A stretch of 64,000 nt of DNA, taken from a bacterium. GTDB taxonomy: Bacteria > Myxococcota_A > UBA9160 > UBA4427. Where the stretch lies: NCBI GenBank assembly GCA_024742285.1, contig JANSYR010000004.1:310001-374000 (forward strand), given 5' to 3'. The position numbers were made by a program, and so were the translations under genes. Below, one piece after another: positions 46,925-55,886 of this stretch; within the stretch, counting starts at the first letter, position 1; each line of letters starts with the position of its first letter. The notes under the pieces are model-generated. The model saw nothing but the letters and a program-made list of their open reading frames with translations. It had not been told where the DNA came from and ran no database searches.

Positions 46925-48177
46925 TGGCGCCCGCCCTCGAAGCGCTTGCGTCGACGTTCCAGGAAGAGACGGTTCGGGTTCCCGGCGCCGTGGTCGATCG
47001 GGTGTCGACACCGAAAAGTGTCGAAGCGCTCGGCGAGCTCGTCCGCGCGGCGTCGGAGGATCGGACGGGGCTGCTCCTGATGGGCGGCCGGACCCGGCTC
47101 GATCTCGCGAACCCGGCGAGTCCACTCGGGCTGGGCGTCTCCTTGACGGGCCTCTCCGGGATCGACGAGTTCGATCCCGACGAGGGCGTGCTCCACGCGG
47201 CCGCCGGAACCCCGATTCAGGCGATTCGCGAGACCGTCGCGGCCGAGGGCTGGGAACTGCCGCTCGATTCGCCCGGAAGGGCTTCGACGGTCGGCGGGAG
47301 CCTCGCGACCGCCGTGATGGGTCCCCGTGCGCATGCGTTCGGGCCCGTGAAGGACGCGATCCTCGGCCTCGACGTCGTGGGCGGGGATGGTGTGGCGACG
47401 AAGTGCGGCGGTCGAGTCGTGAAGAACGTGACCGGCTACGACCTGGCGAAGCTCTATTGCGGCTCCTTCGGGACGCTCGCGATCCTGACGGGAGCGTGGT
47501 TACGACTCCGACCCGCACCGGCCGTCCGGCGGACCTTCGAGGCGCCGATGCCCGCCGCGGGTGCCGCCTTCGAGGCGGTCCGGAAGCTCGGAGAACGACC
47601 GAGCGTGCGGGCGGCGATCTGGCAGGAGAGTGCCATGCGCCCAGGGGAGGCTCGAATGCTCCTCGAGCTCGGAGGGTCCCTGGCGGGCGTGGAGGCGGAT
47701 CTCGCCGCGTTCCGTGAGGTCGGTCGCTTCGAGGAAGCGGACGCGTCGAGCGTGGACCACGCGCGGGACGCGGGGGTGACGAGCGCGCAGGACGTCGCTC
47801 GGGACGCGGGGGTGACGAGCGCGCGGGACGTCGCGGTTCGGGCGCGCGTGCTCGGGACGAACGTCGCGGAGTGGAAGGACGCCGCCCTCGCGGCGGGTCT
47901 CGAGGTCTCGGTCGAGACCGGGCTCGGTGTCGTGCGGGCCAGCGGTCGGCTGCCTTCCGCCGAGGTCCTGCTCGGCCTGCGCGAGCGCGCGGTCCGGCAC
48001 GGTGGCTTCGCGACCTTCGAACGAATGCCGGAGGCCTGGCGCGCCGAGGTCGACGTCTTCGGCGACGTCGGTGCGGGCGCCGGGATCGTCACCGCGCTCG
48101 CCGCGCGCTTCGATCCGAACGGGATTCTCAACCCGGGACGCTTCGTCGCGCATGGCGCGCCCGGGGGTGGGTCGTGA
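46924..48177 (+). CDS. glcE: Glycolate oxidase subunit GlcE-like FAD protein
   Basis: Second FAD-binding subunit of the GlcDEF complex. 417 residues: MGGRTRLDLANP, AAAGTPIQAIRETVA, DSPGRASTVGGSLATAVMGPRA, CGGRVVKNVTGYDLAKLYCGSFGTLAI, ending in RFDPNGILNPGRFV. A Gly/Asp-rich insert near residue 280 carries a 12-residue tandem repeat (ARDAGVTSA[QR]DV twice). Ends with the GTGA overlap to glcF. Confidence 0.92.
   Translation: MAPALEALASTFQEETVRVPGAVVDRVSTPKSVEALGELVRAASEDRTGLLLMGGRTRLDLANPASPLGLGVSLTGLSGIDEFDPDEGVLHAAAGTPIQAIRETVAAEGWELPLDSPGRASTVGGSLATAVMGPRAHAFGPVKDAILGLDVVGGDGVATKCGGRVVKNVTGYDLAKLYCGSFGTLAILTGAWLRLRPAPAVRRTFEAPMPAAGAAFEAVRKLGERPSVRAAIWQESAMRPGEARMLLELGGSLAGVEADLAAFREVGRFEEADASSVDHARDAGVTSAQDVARDAGVTSARDVAVRARVLGTNVAEWKDAALAAGLEVSVETGLGVVRASGRLPSAEVLLGLRERAVRHGGFATFERMPEAWRAEVDVFGDVGAGAGIVTALAARFDPNGILNPGRFVAHGAPGGGS
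47761..47832. repeat. In-frame 36-bp tandem duplication inside glcE
   Basis: Two copies at 47761-47796 and 47797-47832 with two mismatches. It preserves the frame and doubles ARDAGVTSAxDV. Confidence 0.85.
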
Positions 48178-49490
48178 GCAGCGATCTTCCGACCCCCGAA
48201 GGCGGTGCGCCGGCGCTCGCGGCGCTGCTCGATCGCTCCGTCTACGGCGACACGCTCGACTGCGTCCACTGCGGGCTCTGCCTGACGAGCTGCCCGACCT
48301 ACCGGGCGACCGGCCGCGAGACGTCCTCGCCGCGTGGACGCATCTACCTGATGCGGGGCCTCGCCGAGGGTCGGCTGAACGACCCCGAGCTCCTCGAAGA
48401 GGAGGCCTTTCTCTGCCTGGGCTGCCGAGCGTGCGAGACGGCTTGTCCTTCGGGTGTGCAGTACGGCGAGATGCTCGAGCACACGCGCGACGCGATCCGG
48501 GGCGGGCAGTTCGACTCCGGCGTGGCGGGCCTCTCGAAGCCGGGCCTCGCCGTTCGGATCGAGCGCTTCGCCCTGCGCCAGATCGTTCCGAAGGCCGGGC
48601 GGCTCGCCGCGATGGTCTCGCTCCTGTCCCTCGTCCAGAAGCTCGGCCTCGATCGGCTCGCCGCGAAGGTCCTTCCCGCTCGTCTGGCCGACATGGTCCT
48701 TCTGCTGCCTTCGATTCCGCCTGCCGAGGAGCGAAAGCGGCTTCCCGCGTTCACCCCCGCCGAGGGCGAGCGGCGCGGTCGCGTGGCGCTCTTCGAGGGG
48801 TGCATCATGCCCGAGTTTTTCGGGCGCGTGAACGATGCGGCCCGGCTCGTCCTGGCCCGGGCCGGATACGACGTGATCGTGCCCGAGACCCAGGGTTGCT
48901 GCGGCGCGCTCCAGGCCCACAGCGGCGACCTCGACTTCGCCCGCGACCTCGCGCGCAACAACGTCGACGTCTTCGGCGGCGGCGATCTCGACGCGATCAT
49001 CGTGACGAGCGCCGGCTGCAGCGCGTCGATGCGCGAGGCCGAAGGCTGGCTCGGGGACGAAGGGGCGGGCATGGCGGGCGGAATTCGCGACATCCTCGAG
49101 TTCCTCGACGAGGTCGACGCGCAGCTCGACTTCGCGCCGATGCCGAAGCGGCTCTGCTACGACGATCCGTGCCACCTGATCCACGCGCAGGGAATCGCGG
49201 CCGGACCCCGCCGTCTCTTCGCGAAGATCCCGGAGCTCGAGCTCGTGCCCCATGCGAACCCGGAGGCGTGCTGCGGCGCGGCCGGAATCTACAACCTGAC
49301 CCAGCCGGACATGTCGAAGCGAGTGCTCTCGCCGAAGGTCGAGGCGCTGCTCGCGGCATCGCCGGAGATCGTCTCGACCGCGAACCCCGGCTGCGCGATG
49401 CAGATCTCGGCAGGGCTCGGGGAGGCCGGCTTCGAGGCGCCGGTCGTGCATCCGATCGAGCTCCTCGAAGAGGCGAGCCGACCCCGTTGA
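48174..49490 (+). CDS. glcF: Glycolate oxidase iron-sulfur subunit GlcF-like
   Basis: Electron-transfer subunit with two 4Fe-4S clusters and two CCG domains. 438 residues, GTG start. Fe-S motifs: CVHCGLCLTSCPTY and CLGCRACETACPSGVQ. Later CCG boxes GCCGALQAHSGD and ACCGAAGIYNL have all Cys codons, so no Sec. The stop codon lies inside the first of two 37-bp tandem repeats. Confidence 0.93.
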   Translation: MSSDLPTPEGGAPALAALLDRSVYGDTLDCVHCGLCLTSCPTYRATGRETSSPRGRIYLMRGLAEGRLNDPELLEEEAFLCLGCRACETACPSGVQYGEMLEHTRDAIRGGQFDSGVAGLSKPGLAVRIERFALRQIVPKAGRLAAMVSLLSLVQKLGLDRLAAKVLPARLADMVLLLPSIPPAEERKRLPAFTPAEGERRGRVALFEGCIMPEFFGRVNDAARLVLARAGYDVIVPETQGCCGALQAHSGDLDFARDLARNNVDVFGGGDLDAIIVTSAGCSASMREAEGWLGDEGAGMAGGIRDILEFLDEVDAQLDFAPMPKRLCYDDPCHLIHAQGIAAGPRRLFAKIPELELVPHANPEACCGAAGIYNLTQPDMSKRVLSPKVEALLAASPEIVSTANPGCAMQISAGLGEAGFEAPVVHPIELLEEASRPR

Positions 49491-49562
49491 GCGAGTGCGT
49501 CGCGGTCGGATGGGCCGACCCTTTCGAGCGAGTGCGTCGCGGTCGGATGGGTCGACGCTTCC
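49489..49562. repeat. 37-bp tandem duplication across the glcF stop
   Basis: Copies at 49489-49525 and 49526-49562 (GAGCGAGTGCGTCGCGGTCG, then GATGGG-Y-CGAC), with a few mismatches and a partial third GAGCGG. It fills the glcF-lipoprotein gap. Confidence 0.85.
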
Positions 49563-49575
49563 GAGCGGCTTTCGA

Positions 49576-51948
49576 TCAGCGGTAGAGATACGCGTCCGGC
49601 GTCTCTCGCGGAGGACGCCAGCGCGGGAAGGCGCCGAGGGTGAAGTCGCCGAGGCTCCCTCGGAAGACGAGATCGAAGGGCAGGATCGACTCCCGGCCTC
49701 GAACCGCGCCGTAGCGTTCGCGCAGGCTCTGGTAGACGAAGGAAGACTGCGCGTTCGCGCGAAGGTCCGGTTCTTCGGTCAGGCCGAGGGAAGCGCGCTC
49801 GAGGTAGGTGTCGCGGTTCGGGTCCGCGTCGAAGCGGTAGTCCGCGTCGATCAGGCTGTTGCGCTGGACCGCCTCGTCGAGCGTGGCCGTCAGCTGGCGG
49901 AGACGCGTCGCGGAGAGCTCCACATAGCGTGACGTGAAGGGTTCGTCGTCCTCGCCCCCGTCGGCGACGAGGCGGATCTCGAGCACGCGGCCGCCGCGGA
50001 GGACGATGCCTTCGGGATGGAGCTCTCCATCCGCCAGATCGTCGTTCAGGAGCAGCGGGTTGATCCCGACGCCGTCGTGGCCGGCGACCTCCGGATTCTC
50101 GAGCAGAAAGCCGCGGGTGATGCGAATGAACTGCGGGCTCGCGTCGAGGCGTTCGGCCCGCGCGCGGAGGCCGGCGGCCTTGCCGCCCTCACTGTCGGGG
50201 AACTCGCGCGCGACGCCACGCAGGAGCGTCGCGCGGGTGCCGAACTGCTCGACGTCGTCGACCAGCGCGAGCCGCTCCTCGGTCGTCTTCTCGACCAGCT
50301 CCGCGCGCTCTTCCGGATCGAGATCGGGGATCCAGTCCGCGAGCCTGAGCGCGCGACCCCACCGCTCCTGGTCGCGCTCGTACTCGTAGAGCCAGTCGAT
50401 CACGGCGCGCTGCTCCTCGCCGTTCGGATAGCGGACCAGATAGCGATAGCCCGCCAGGGCCGGCGCTCGATTGAAATCCGGCGTCCCGCCGGTGATGGGT
50501 GAGAGGAGCGCGCGAAGCGGCGCGAGGATGATCGTCATCGCGATCGTCGGCGTGTCGATCAGATAGGCCAGCGGCTTGGGCAGGTTCGGGTAGCGCGGCC
50601 GGCGCACGAACTCTCCGGCGAGTCTCCAGCCGAGCTCGTCCCGCCGTGCCTTCGCGCGCAAGCGCACGAAGGCGCCGTGCGGGTTCTGCCACTCGTCCTG
50701 GAGCAGGGCCCGCGCATGCCTCACCATCGTGTCGTCCCGGGCATCCCGGTTCGCGGAGCGCTCGAGGCGACTCCGCGCCCGGGCTTCGCGCAGGGCTTCG
50801 TGCTCTGCGACGGCGCCCAGGAACGCGAGCCGTGCTTCCGCGTGCGCCTTCGAAGGCCCGCCGTTCGCGGCGGCGCGATAGGCAGCGACCGGTCGAGCGA
50901 GGGATTCGGGGGAGATCCGCGCCTCGAGGAGAAGCGCCGTCGCGAGGGCGTACTCCGTTTCGCGCAGGGCTTCGGGCGTGGCCGTCGCTTGCGTGGCGGC
51001 GAGGGATCGATCGCGCGCCAGGTCGCGCGCCTCCCGCGCTTCCTCCTCGGCCCTCTCGGCCTCGCGACGGGTCGATGCGTTCGCCTGGGGCTCGGCATCG
51101 AGGATCGTTCGCGCCGCTTCGGCGTGGTGGAGCGCCAATCCAGGCTGGTCCGCGGAGAGCGCTCGTTCGCTCGCGCGGAGTCTTCGCTTGGCGAGGGTCT
51201 TCGCGAGCTTGGGCTCGGCCTTGCGGATCTTGATCTCGACGTCCGGCACGATCGGGCTCTCCGGGTGGCGCGCGACGAAGTCCCGGCGGAGGGCGAGGGC
51301 CTGGCGGTCGGTGAAGGAGAGGGGCTCTCTGTTCGAGAAGCCGGCGAAGTAGTGGATGATGCTGTTGGCCAGCTGGTAGGGCGCGAGGACGAATCCGGAG
51401 ATCGCGGAGCTGCCGATCGGCTCGGCGACGGCGTTGAACGTGCGGGCCCAGAGGCGCTCCCACGTATCGAACTCACGCCGTCCCGCGAGATCGAGCGGGT
51501 CGTCTCCGATTCGCCGGTCGAGGCGTGACTCGAGGCGCGGGTCGAGGTCCCGGCGCTTCGCGAGCACGCGCGCCCCGGCGCGGTCCGTGAGCGGATCGTC
51601 GAGCGTGGCGTCGCGGAGGTCGATGGCGAGCGGAACCAGGTTCGGCTGGCGGATGGCGTCTTCGGGAACCTCGATCGCTTCGAGCGCCGCGAGCGCTTCC
51701 GCCACGCGCGGGTCGACGCCACCCCCCGCCTCCGGTCGGGCGACGAGCGCGGCTCGGGCGAGTCGGGCCGCCGCGAGGTCCTCCTCGGCAGGGATCCAGG
51801 CGCGTGGCGCCGCGAGGGGGGTGAGCAGGTCTTCGTGGACGATCGCGGTCTTCGAGGCGCACCCGACCGAGCCGACGACGAAGAATCCGGCGAGCAGGCC
51901 CGCGAACGCACGGACCCGTCCGCGTTCGGTGTCTCTCGTCGCGCGCAC
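49576..51948 (-). CDS. Large lipoprotein of unknown function
   Basis: Not recognised. About 790 residues. A GTG at 51948 (8 bp after the previous stop) gives signal and lipobox FFVVGSVGC; an ATG at 51978 is the alternative. Middle region (about 300-460) is helical and Ala/Arg/Glu-rich, coiled-coil-like. Later it has a possible membrane-near segment (PTIAMTIILAPLRALLSPI), DYRFDADPNRD and YRYLVRYPNGEEQRA. Follows another lipoprotein with almost no gap; the pair probably forms one outer-membrane-associated assembly. Confidence 0.75.
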   Translation of the reverse strand: MRATRDTERGRVRAFAGLLAGFFVVGSVGCASKTAIVHEDLLTPLAAPRAWIPAEEDLAAARLARAALVARPEAGGGVDPRVAEALAALEAIEVPEDAIRQPNLVPLAIDLRDATLDDPLTDRAGARVLAKRRDLDPRLESRLDRRIGDDPLDLAGRREFDTWERLWARTFNAVAEPIGSSAISGFVLAPYQLANSIIHYFAGFSNREPLSFTDRQALALRRDFVARHPESPIVPDVEIKIRKAEPKLAKTLAKRRLRASERALSADQPGLALHHAEAARTILDAEPQANASTRREAERAEEEAREARDLARDRSLAATQATATPEALRETEYALATALLLEARISPESLARPVAAYRAAANGGPSKAHAEARLAFLGAVAEHEALREARARSRLERSANRDARDDTMVRHARALLQDEWQNPHGAFVRLRAKARRDELGWRLAGEFVRRPRYPNLPKPLAYLIDTPTIAMTIILAPLRALLSPITGGTPDFNRAPALAGYRYLVRYPNGEEQRAVIDWLYEYERDQERWGRALRLADWIPDLDPEERAELVEKTTEERLALVDDVEQFGTRATLLRGVAREFPDSEGGKAAGLRARAERLDASPQFIRITRGFLLENPEVAGHDGVGINPLLLNDDLADGELHPEGIVLRGGRVLEIRLVADGGEDDEPFTSRYVELSATRLRQLTATLDEAVQRNSLIDADYRFDADPNRDTYLERASLGLTEEPDLRANAQSSFVYQSLRERYGAVRGRESILPFDLVFRGSLGDFTLGAFPRWRPPRETPDAYLYR

Positions 51949-51955
51949 GCCGCGC

Positions 51956-52990
51956 CTAGCGCTCCACACGGTCCGCATCGATTCCCAGTCCCAACGCGAG
52001 GAAGGCCTCGAGCTGTCGCGTTGCTTCGAGCTTCTCGGATCGACCGTCGTGGCTCGCGACGAGCTCGAAGAGGCGGATCGCGGCATCCGAGATCTCCGCG
52101 AAGCGCGCCGGATCGAAAGAGAGGCTCGCGGGCGGCACCGCGGCGACGTATTCGCGGGCGAGCACTACATAGAACTCGGCGAGGTCGAGCAGGTGGCGCA
52201 GCCGGAGCTTGCTCGCGCCGTGTCGCGAGGCGACGCGTTGGAGCTCCTGGAGCGCGACCAGCGTGCCTTCCGGATGCACGTTCCGGGTCGCGACGAAGTA
52301 GGCCGCGCGTGCCCGATCGGCACGCTCGATCTCCTCCTGGGCAATCCACTGATAGTGGGAGCCCTCGAGTTCGCTCTCGAGGAGCGAGAGCTGGGCGACG
52401 CGTTCGTCCCATTCGAGACGGAGAGCAGCGGTGTCGAGGGAGAGCGGTCCGCTCGAATCCGCGAGGGGGTCGCGCAAGTCCAGGCCGATCGTGATCGCGC
52501 CGGCGAGTCGGTCGCAGATCGCGGCGCTGGAGACCGCCTCGTCCCGCAGCTCCTTCGAGAGCCGAGCGCTCTCGCGATAGTGCTGCGCGGCGAGGTCGTA
52601 GCCGCGCAGGCGTTCGAGGGCGCGTGCCTTGGCGAAGAGGACGACCGCATCCATGTACCCGGTCCGGAGGGCCGGAGCCTCCGCGCGTTCGAGGCTCTCG
52701 AGGCGGAGCAGGGTCGCGCGGTAGACGTTGCGGCCGGTGAAATCCGTCGCCGGCGGAAAGCGGTAGGTGTCGTCGGGGACGTGTCGACGGAGCACGGCGA
52801 CCGTCTCGAGGATCCCCTCGCTCGGGCCGTAGATCGACTCGGCCTGTCGGGCCGAGAAGGTCTCGCACCCGGTCGTCACGAGAACGAGCACGGCGAACAC
52901 GAGGGCGGCCCCGACCCGTTCCTTCGCGGGGCGCGCTCGGCGATCCGGTCTCGTGCCCGCGAGCCCCCACCCGCGGCGGCGGCGAATCAA
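51956..52990 (-). CDS. Helical lipoprotein coupled to cimA
   Basis: Not recognised. 344 residues with a TTG start at 52990 overlapping the cimA stop (TTGA). Long basic n-region, then FAVLVLVTTGC lipobox. Mature protein is predicted helical with TPR-like spacing (YDLAAQHYRESARLSKELRD, LLDLAEFYVVLAREYVAAV). No enzyme motif. Likely a partner of the lipoprotein at 49576. Its linkage to an amino-acid gene is unexplained. Confidence 0.72.
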   Translation of the reverse strand: MIRRRRGWGLAGTRPDRRARPAKERVGAALVFAVLVLVTTGCETFSARQAESIYGPSEGILETVAVLRRHVPDDTYRFPPATDFTGRNVYRATLLRLESLERAEAPALRTGYMDAVVLFAKARALERLRGYDLAAQHYRESARLSKELRDEAVSSAAICDRLAGAITIGLDLRDPLADSSGPLSLDTAALRLEWDERVAQLSLLESELEGSHYQWIAQEEIERADRARAAYFVATRNVHPEGTLVALQELQRVASRHGASKLRLRHLLDLAEFYVVLAREYVAAVPPASLSFDPARFAEISDAAIRLFELVASHDGRSEKLEATRQLEAFLALGLGIDADRVER

Positions 52991-54663
52991 TCGCTCGCCC
53001 TGCGTCGCGGCGACGCCCGGCGGGCGCTCCGGGTCGCCTTCGTTCGTCCGTTCGCGCGTCGGGTCACGACGGCGTTCAGCATCTTCTCGGTCGCGATGAC
53101 CGCGGCGGCGAGCTGGTCGGAATCGACGCCGAGGGTCGAGAAGGTCTCGCCCTGTTTGCGACGGCCGTTGCTGGACGTGTCCTTGCGCCAGGTGATCGTC
53201 GTCTCGACGAGGGCGCCGGTCCGGCCGCCCGGCGGGATGCGCACGCGGTAGTCGGCGAGGATCGGGACCTCGATCTCGAGGGGCTTCGCGGCCTTCTTGA
53301 GCGCGTTCATGAAGGCGTCGTAGCCGCCGTCGCCGCTCGACTCCGCCTTTTCGACGCGCCCCCGATAGGCGAGGGCCACCTGTGCGTGGGGCGGCTCGCC
53401 GCTCGCCACGTCGACGCGATAGCTCTCGATCTTCGCGAGCTGGTCGTCCGGTGTCTTGAGCACGTCGGCGAGCAGGTAGGGAAGATCGTCCTTGGAGACG
53501 ATGTGCTTCTTGTCGCCGAGGTCGATGATCCGCTCGAGGACGAGGTCGCGGTCGGCGTCGGAGATCTCGATCCCGAGTTCCTCGAGGTTCTGATCGAGGG
53601 AAGCCTTTCCCGAGAGCTTGCCGAGGGCGTATCGCCGGGCGCCGCCGAACCGGGTGGGTGCGAGCTTCGTCCCGTAGAGATCGCCCTTGGCGTCGCCGTC
53701 GGCGTGGATTCCGGCGGTCTGGGTGTAGACGTCGCGGCCGACGACCGGCGTGTTCGCCGCGAGCTCCTTGCCGGAGAAGGTCTCGACCATGCTCGCGAGG
53801 GCGGTCAGCCGATCCTCGCGGATCGCCGTTCGGCAATCCGAATGATCGTGGATCGCTGCCACCACCTCGGCGAGGGAGGTATTGCCCGCGCGTTCGCCCA
53901 TGCCGTTCACGCTGGTATGGACACCGCGAGCGCCCGCCTGGATCGCCGCGAGGCAGTTCGCCGTCGCGAGTCCGTAGTCGTTGTGACCGTGGTACTCGAA
54001 GTCGACCGCGGGCCAGGTGGCGGTCATGAGCCCGACGTAGCGGGTCACGTCGTCGGGCGAGAACTGGCCCAGCGTGTCCGCCAGGTAGACCCGCGCGACC
54101 CGCAGATCCCGCAGCGTCTCGACCATCGCGAAGACGTAGTCGAAGCTGTCGCGGACGCCGCTCGACCAGTCCTCGAGATAGACGTTCACCGTCAGTCTCT
54201 TCCGACGGGCGTAGCGAACCGTCTCGGCGATCTTGTCGCGGTGCTGCTCGGGGGTCAGGCCGAGCTGCTCGACGCAGTGCTTCTCGGAGCCCTTGGTCAG
54301 CAGATTCAGGACCTTGCCGCCGGCCTCGCAGATCCAGTCGACGCTCTTCTTGCCGTCGGTGTAGCCGAGCATCTCGACGCGCTGGATGACGCGCGCCTTG
54401 CGCGCCCACTTCGTGATCGCCTGGGCGCCTTCCATCTCACCGGCAGAGACGCGCGTCGACGCCATCTCGATCCGGTCGACGTCGAGGTCGACCAGCAGCA
54501 TTCGCGCCAGCTGCAGCTTCTCGGCCGGGGTGTACGAGACGTTCGGCGTCTGCTCGCCGTCCCGGAGGGTCGTGTCCATCACCGCGACGTGGCGGCGGCT
54601 CTCGTCGGCCTGAGGGGCACGCGAGGAGCGGGATCGGCTCGGATTTCGGCTGGCGGCGGGCAT
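52987..54663 (-). CDS. cimA: (R)-citramalate synthase, Leptospira type
   Basis: Condenses pyruvate and acetyl-CoA to citramalate, opening the threonine-independent route to isoleucine. 558 residues: catalytic TIM barrel with DTTLRDGEQ (Arg34, Asp35), EMLGYTDG (Leu99), VNVYLEDWSSG (Tyr162) and FEYHGHNDYGLATANCLAA, then NGMGERAGNTSLAEVV, FTQTAGIHADGD-like YTQTAGIHADGDAKG and LeuA dimer/regulatory domain (DGGYDAFMNAL, YRVRIPPGGRTGALVET). Leu99 and Tyr162 correspond to Leu81 and Tyr144 of L. interrogans CimA, which shape its pyruvate pocket. Ends in an extra Arg-rich tail (about 530-558). Start choice moderate. Confidence 0.88.
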   Translation of the reverse strand: MPAASRNPSRSRSSRAPQADESRRHVAVMDTTLRDGEQTPNVSYTPAEKLQLARMLLVDLDVDRIEMASTRVSAGEMEGAQAITKWARKARVIQRVEMLGYTDGKKSVDWICEAGGKVLNLLTKGSEKHCVEQLGLTPEQHRDKIAETVRYARRKRLTVNVYLEDWSSGVRDSFDYVFAMVETLRDLRVARVYLADTLGQFSPDDVTRYVGLMTATWPAVDFEYHGHNDYGLATANCLAAIQAGARGVHTSVNGMGERAGNTSLAEVVAAIHDHSDCRTAIREDRLTALASMVETFSGKELAANTPVVGRDVYTQTAGIHADGDAKGDLYGTKLAPTRFGGARRYALGKLSGKASLDQNLEELGIEISDADRDLVLERIIDLGDKKHIVSKDDLPYLLADVLKTPDDQLAKIESYRVDVASGEPPHAQVALAYRGRVEKAESSGDGGYDAFMNALKKAAKPLEIEVPILADYRVRIPPGGRTGALVETTITWRKDTSSNGRRKQGETFSTLGVDSDQLAAAVIATEKMLNAVVTRRANGRTKATRSARRASPRRRASD

Positions 54664-54924
54664 GGCTGTCGGGATGTCTCGGGCCGAGGGTCATCGCCCT
54701 CGGGTGGGGCCGACCCTTCGGCCGGGGGGGAGGTCGGCGAAGGCCGGAGATTACCCCGCGCCCCGGGCCGGTGCGAGCGCACCTCCCGGGCCTCGGGCGC
54801 GGGGGCGGCCCCCTGCTAAGGTCGGCGCCCGCCTTGTCGGTGTCCTGCGCCTTGGCGCCTCCCGCCCACCCTGGAATCCGCCTTCGGGGGCGCCCGCCCC
54901 GCCGACACGCCTGGAGCCCATCGA

Positions 54925-55842
54925 TTGGCAGTAGAAGACGTCCACACGGTCGAGATCGACGAAGCCGCCGCCGGCACCCGGCTCGACCGGGCCCTGGCGG
55001 ATCGCTTCGGCGTGTCCCGAGCCCGGGTCCGCCATCTGCTCGACGTCGGACGGATCCGCGCGGATGACGGTCCGCTTCGCCTGACGGACAAGTCGCGGCC
55101 GGTCGCGGCGGGCGAGACCTATTCCGTCGAGGGGGCCCTCGAAGCCGAGACCGAGCGGCCGATCCCTCGCCCGGACCTCGCCCTCGAGGTCGTCGCCGAG
55201 GGTGACGGCTGGATCTGCGTCGACAAGCCGGCGGGCTGTGGTGTTCATCCCCTTCGTCCGGATCAGGACGACACGGTGCTGAACGCGCTGATCGCCCGAC
55301 GGCCGGAGATCGCCGGAGTCGGCGAATCGGGTCTCCGATCCGGGGTCGTCCATCGGCTCGACGTGGGCACGACCGGCGCTCTGCTCTTCGCCACCGACGA
55401 CGAGAGCTGGCGACGACTGCGCGGTGCGTTCAGCGCGCATCGCCTGGACAAGCGCTACGAAGCGCTGGTCGCGGGTCGTCTCGAGGGCCGGCGAAGCGTC
55501 GACCTTCCGCTCGCGATCACGCGACATCGACCGGCCCACGTCGAGGTCCGTGACGACGGTCGCCCGACGCGACAACGCGTGACGCCGATCGAGGTCTTCG
55601 AGGACGCGACCCTCGTCGAGGTCCGGCTCGAGACCGGCTTCCTCCATCAGATTCGCGCGTCGATGGCCCATCTGGGGCACCCGCTCCTGGGCGATGCGGA
55701 CTACGGAGGCCCGGTGAGCGAGCTCGCTACGCGTCCGATGCTGCACGCCGCGCGTCTCCGATTCGAGGAGATCGTCGTGGAGGTCCCGCGTCCCGCCGAC
55801 TTCGAAGGGGTGCTCGCGGCGCTCCGCGAAGCAGGCGCCTGA
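54925..55842 (+). CDS. RluA-family pseudouridine synthase
   Basis: 305 residues with an S4-like N-terminus (TRLDRALADRFGVSRARVRHLL) and the RluA catalytic domain: VVHRLDVGTTGALLFA (catalytic Asp in HRLD), RLETGFLHQIRASMAHLGHPLLGD. TTG start at 54925 with GGAG 8 bases upstream. Distinct from the rluD at 10933; target could be tRNA or 23S rRNA. Divergent from cimA by 260 bp. Confidence 0.88.
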   Translation: MAVEDVHTVEIDEAAAGTRLDRALADRFGVSRARVRHLLDVGRIRADDGPLRLTDKSRPVAAGETYSVEGALEAETERPIPRPDLALEVVAEGDGWICVDKPAGCGVHPLRPDQDDTVLNALIARRPEIAGVGESGLRSGVVHRLDVGTTGALLFATDDESWRRLRGAFSAHRLDKRYEALVAGRLEGRRSVDLPLAITRHRPAHVEVRDDGRPTRQRVTPIEVFEDATLVEVRLETGFLHQIRASMAHLGHPLLGDADYGGPVSELATRPMLHAARLRFEEIVVEVPRPADFEGVLAALREAGA

Positions 55843-55886
55843 ACGGGAGAGCGACGGAGCGGCGCGGTGGGACTATCTTCTCGCCG

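Noticed and set aside
48174-49490. GlcF as a Sec-containing Fe-S oxidoreductase
   Set aside because: Both CCG boxes have normal Cys codons and no in-frame TGA.
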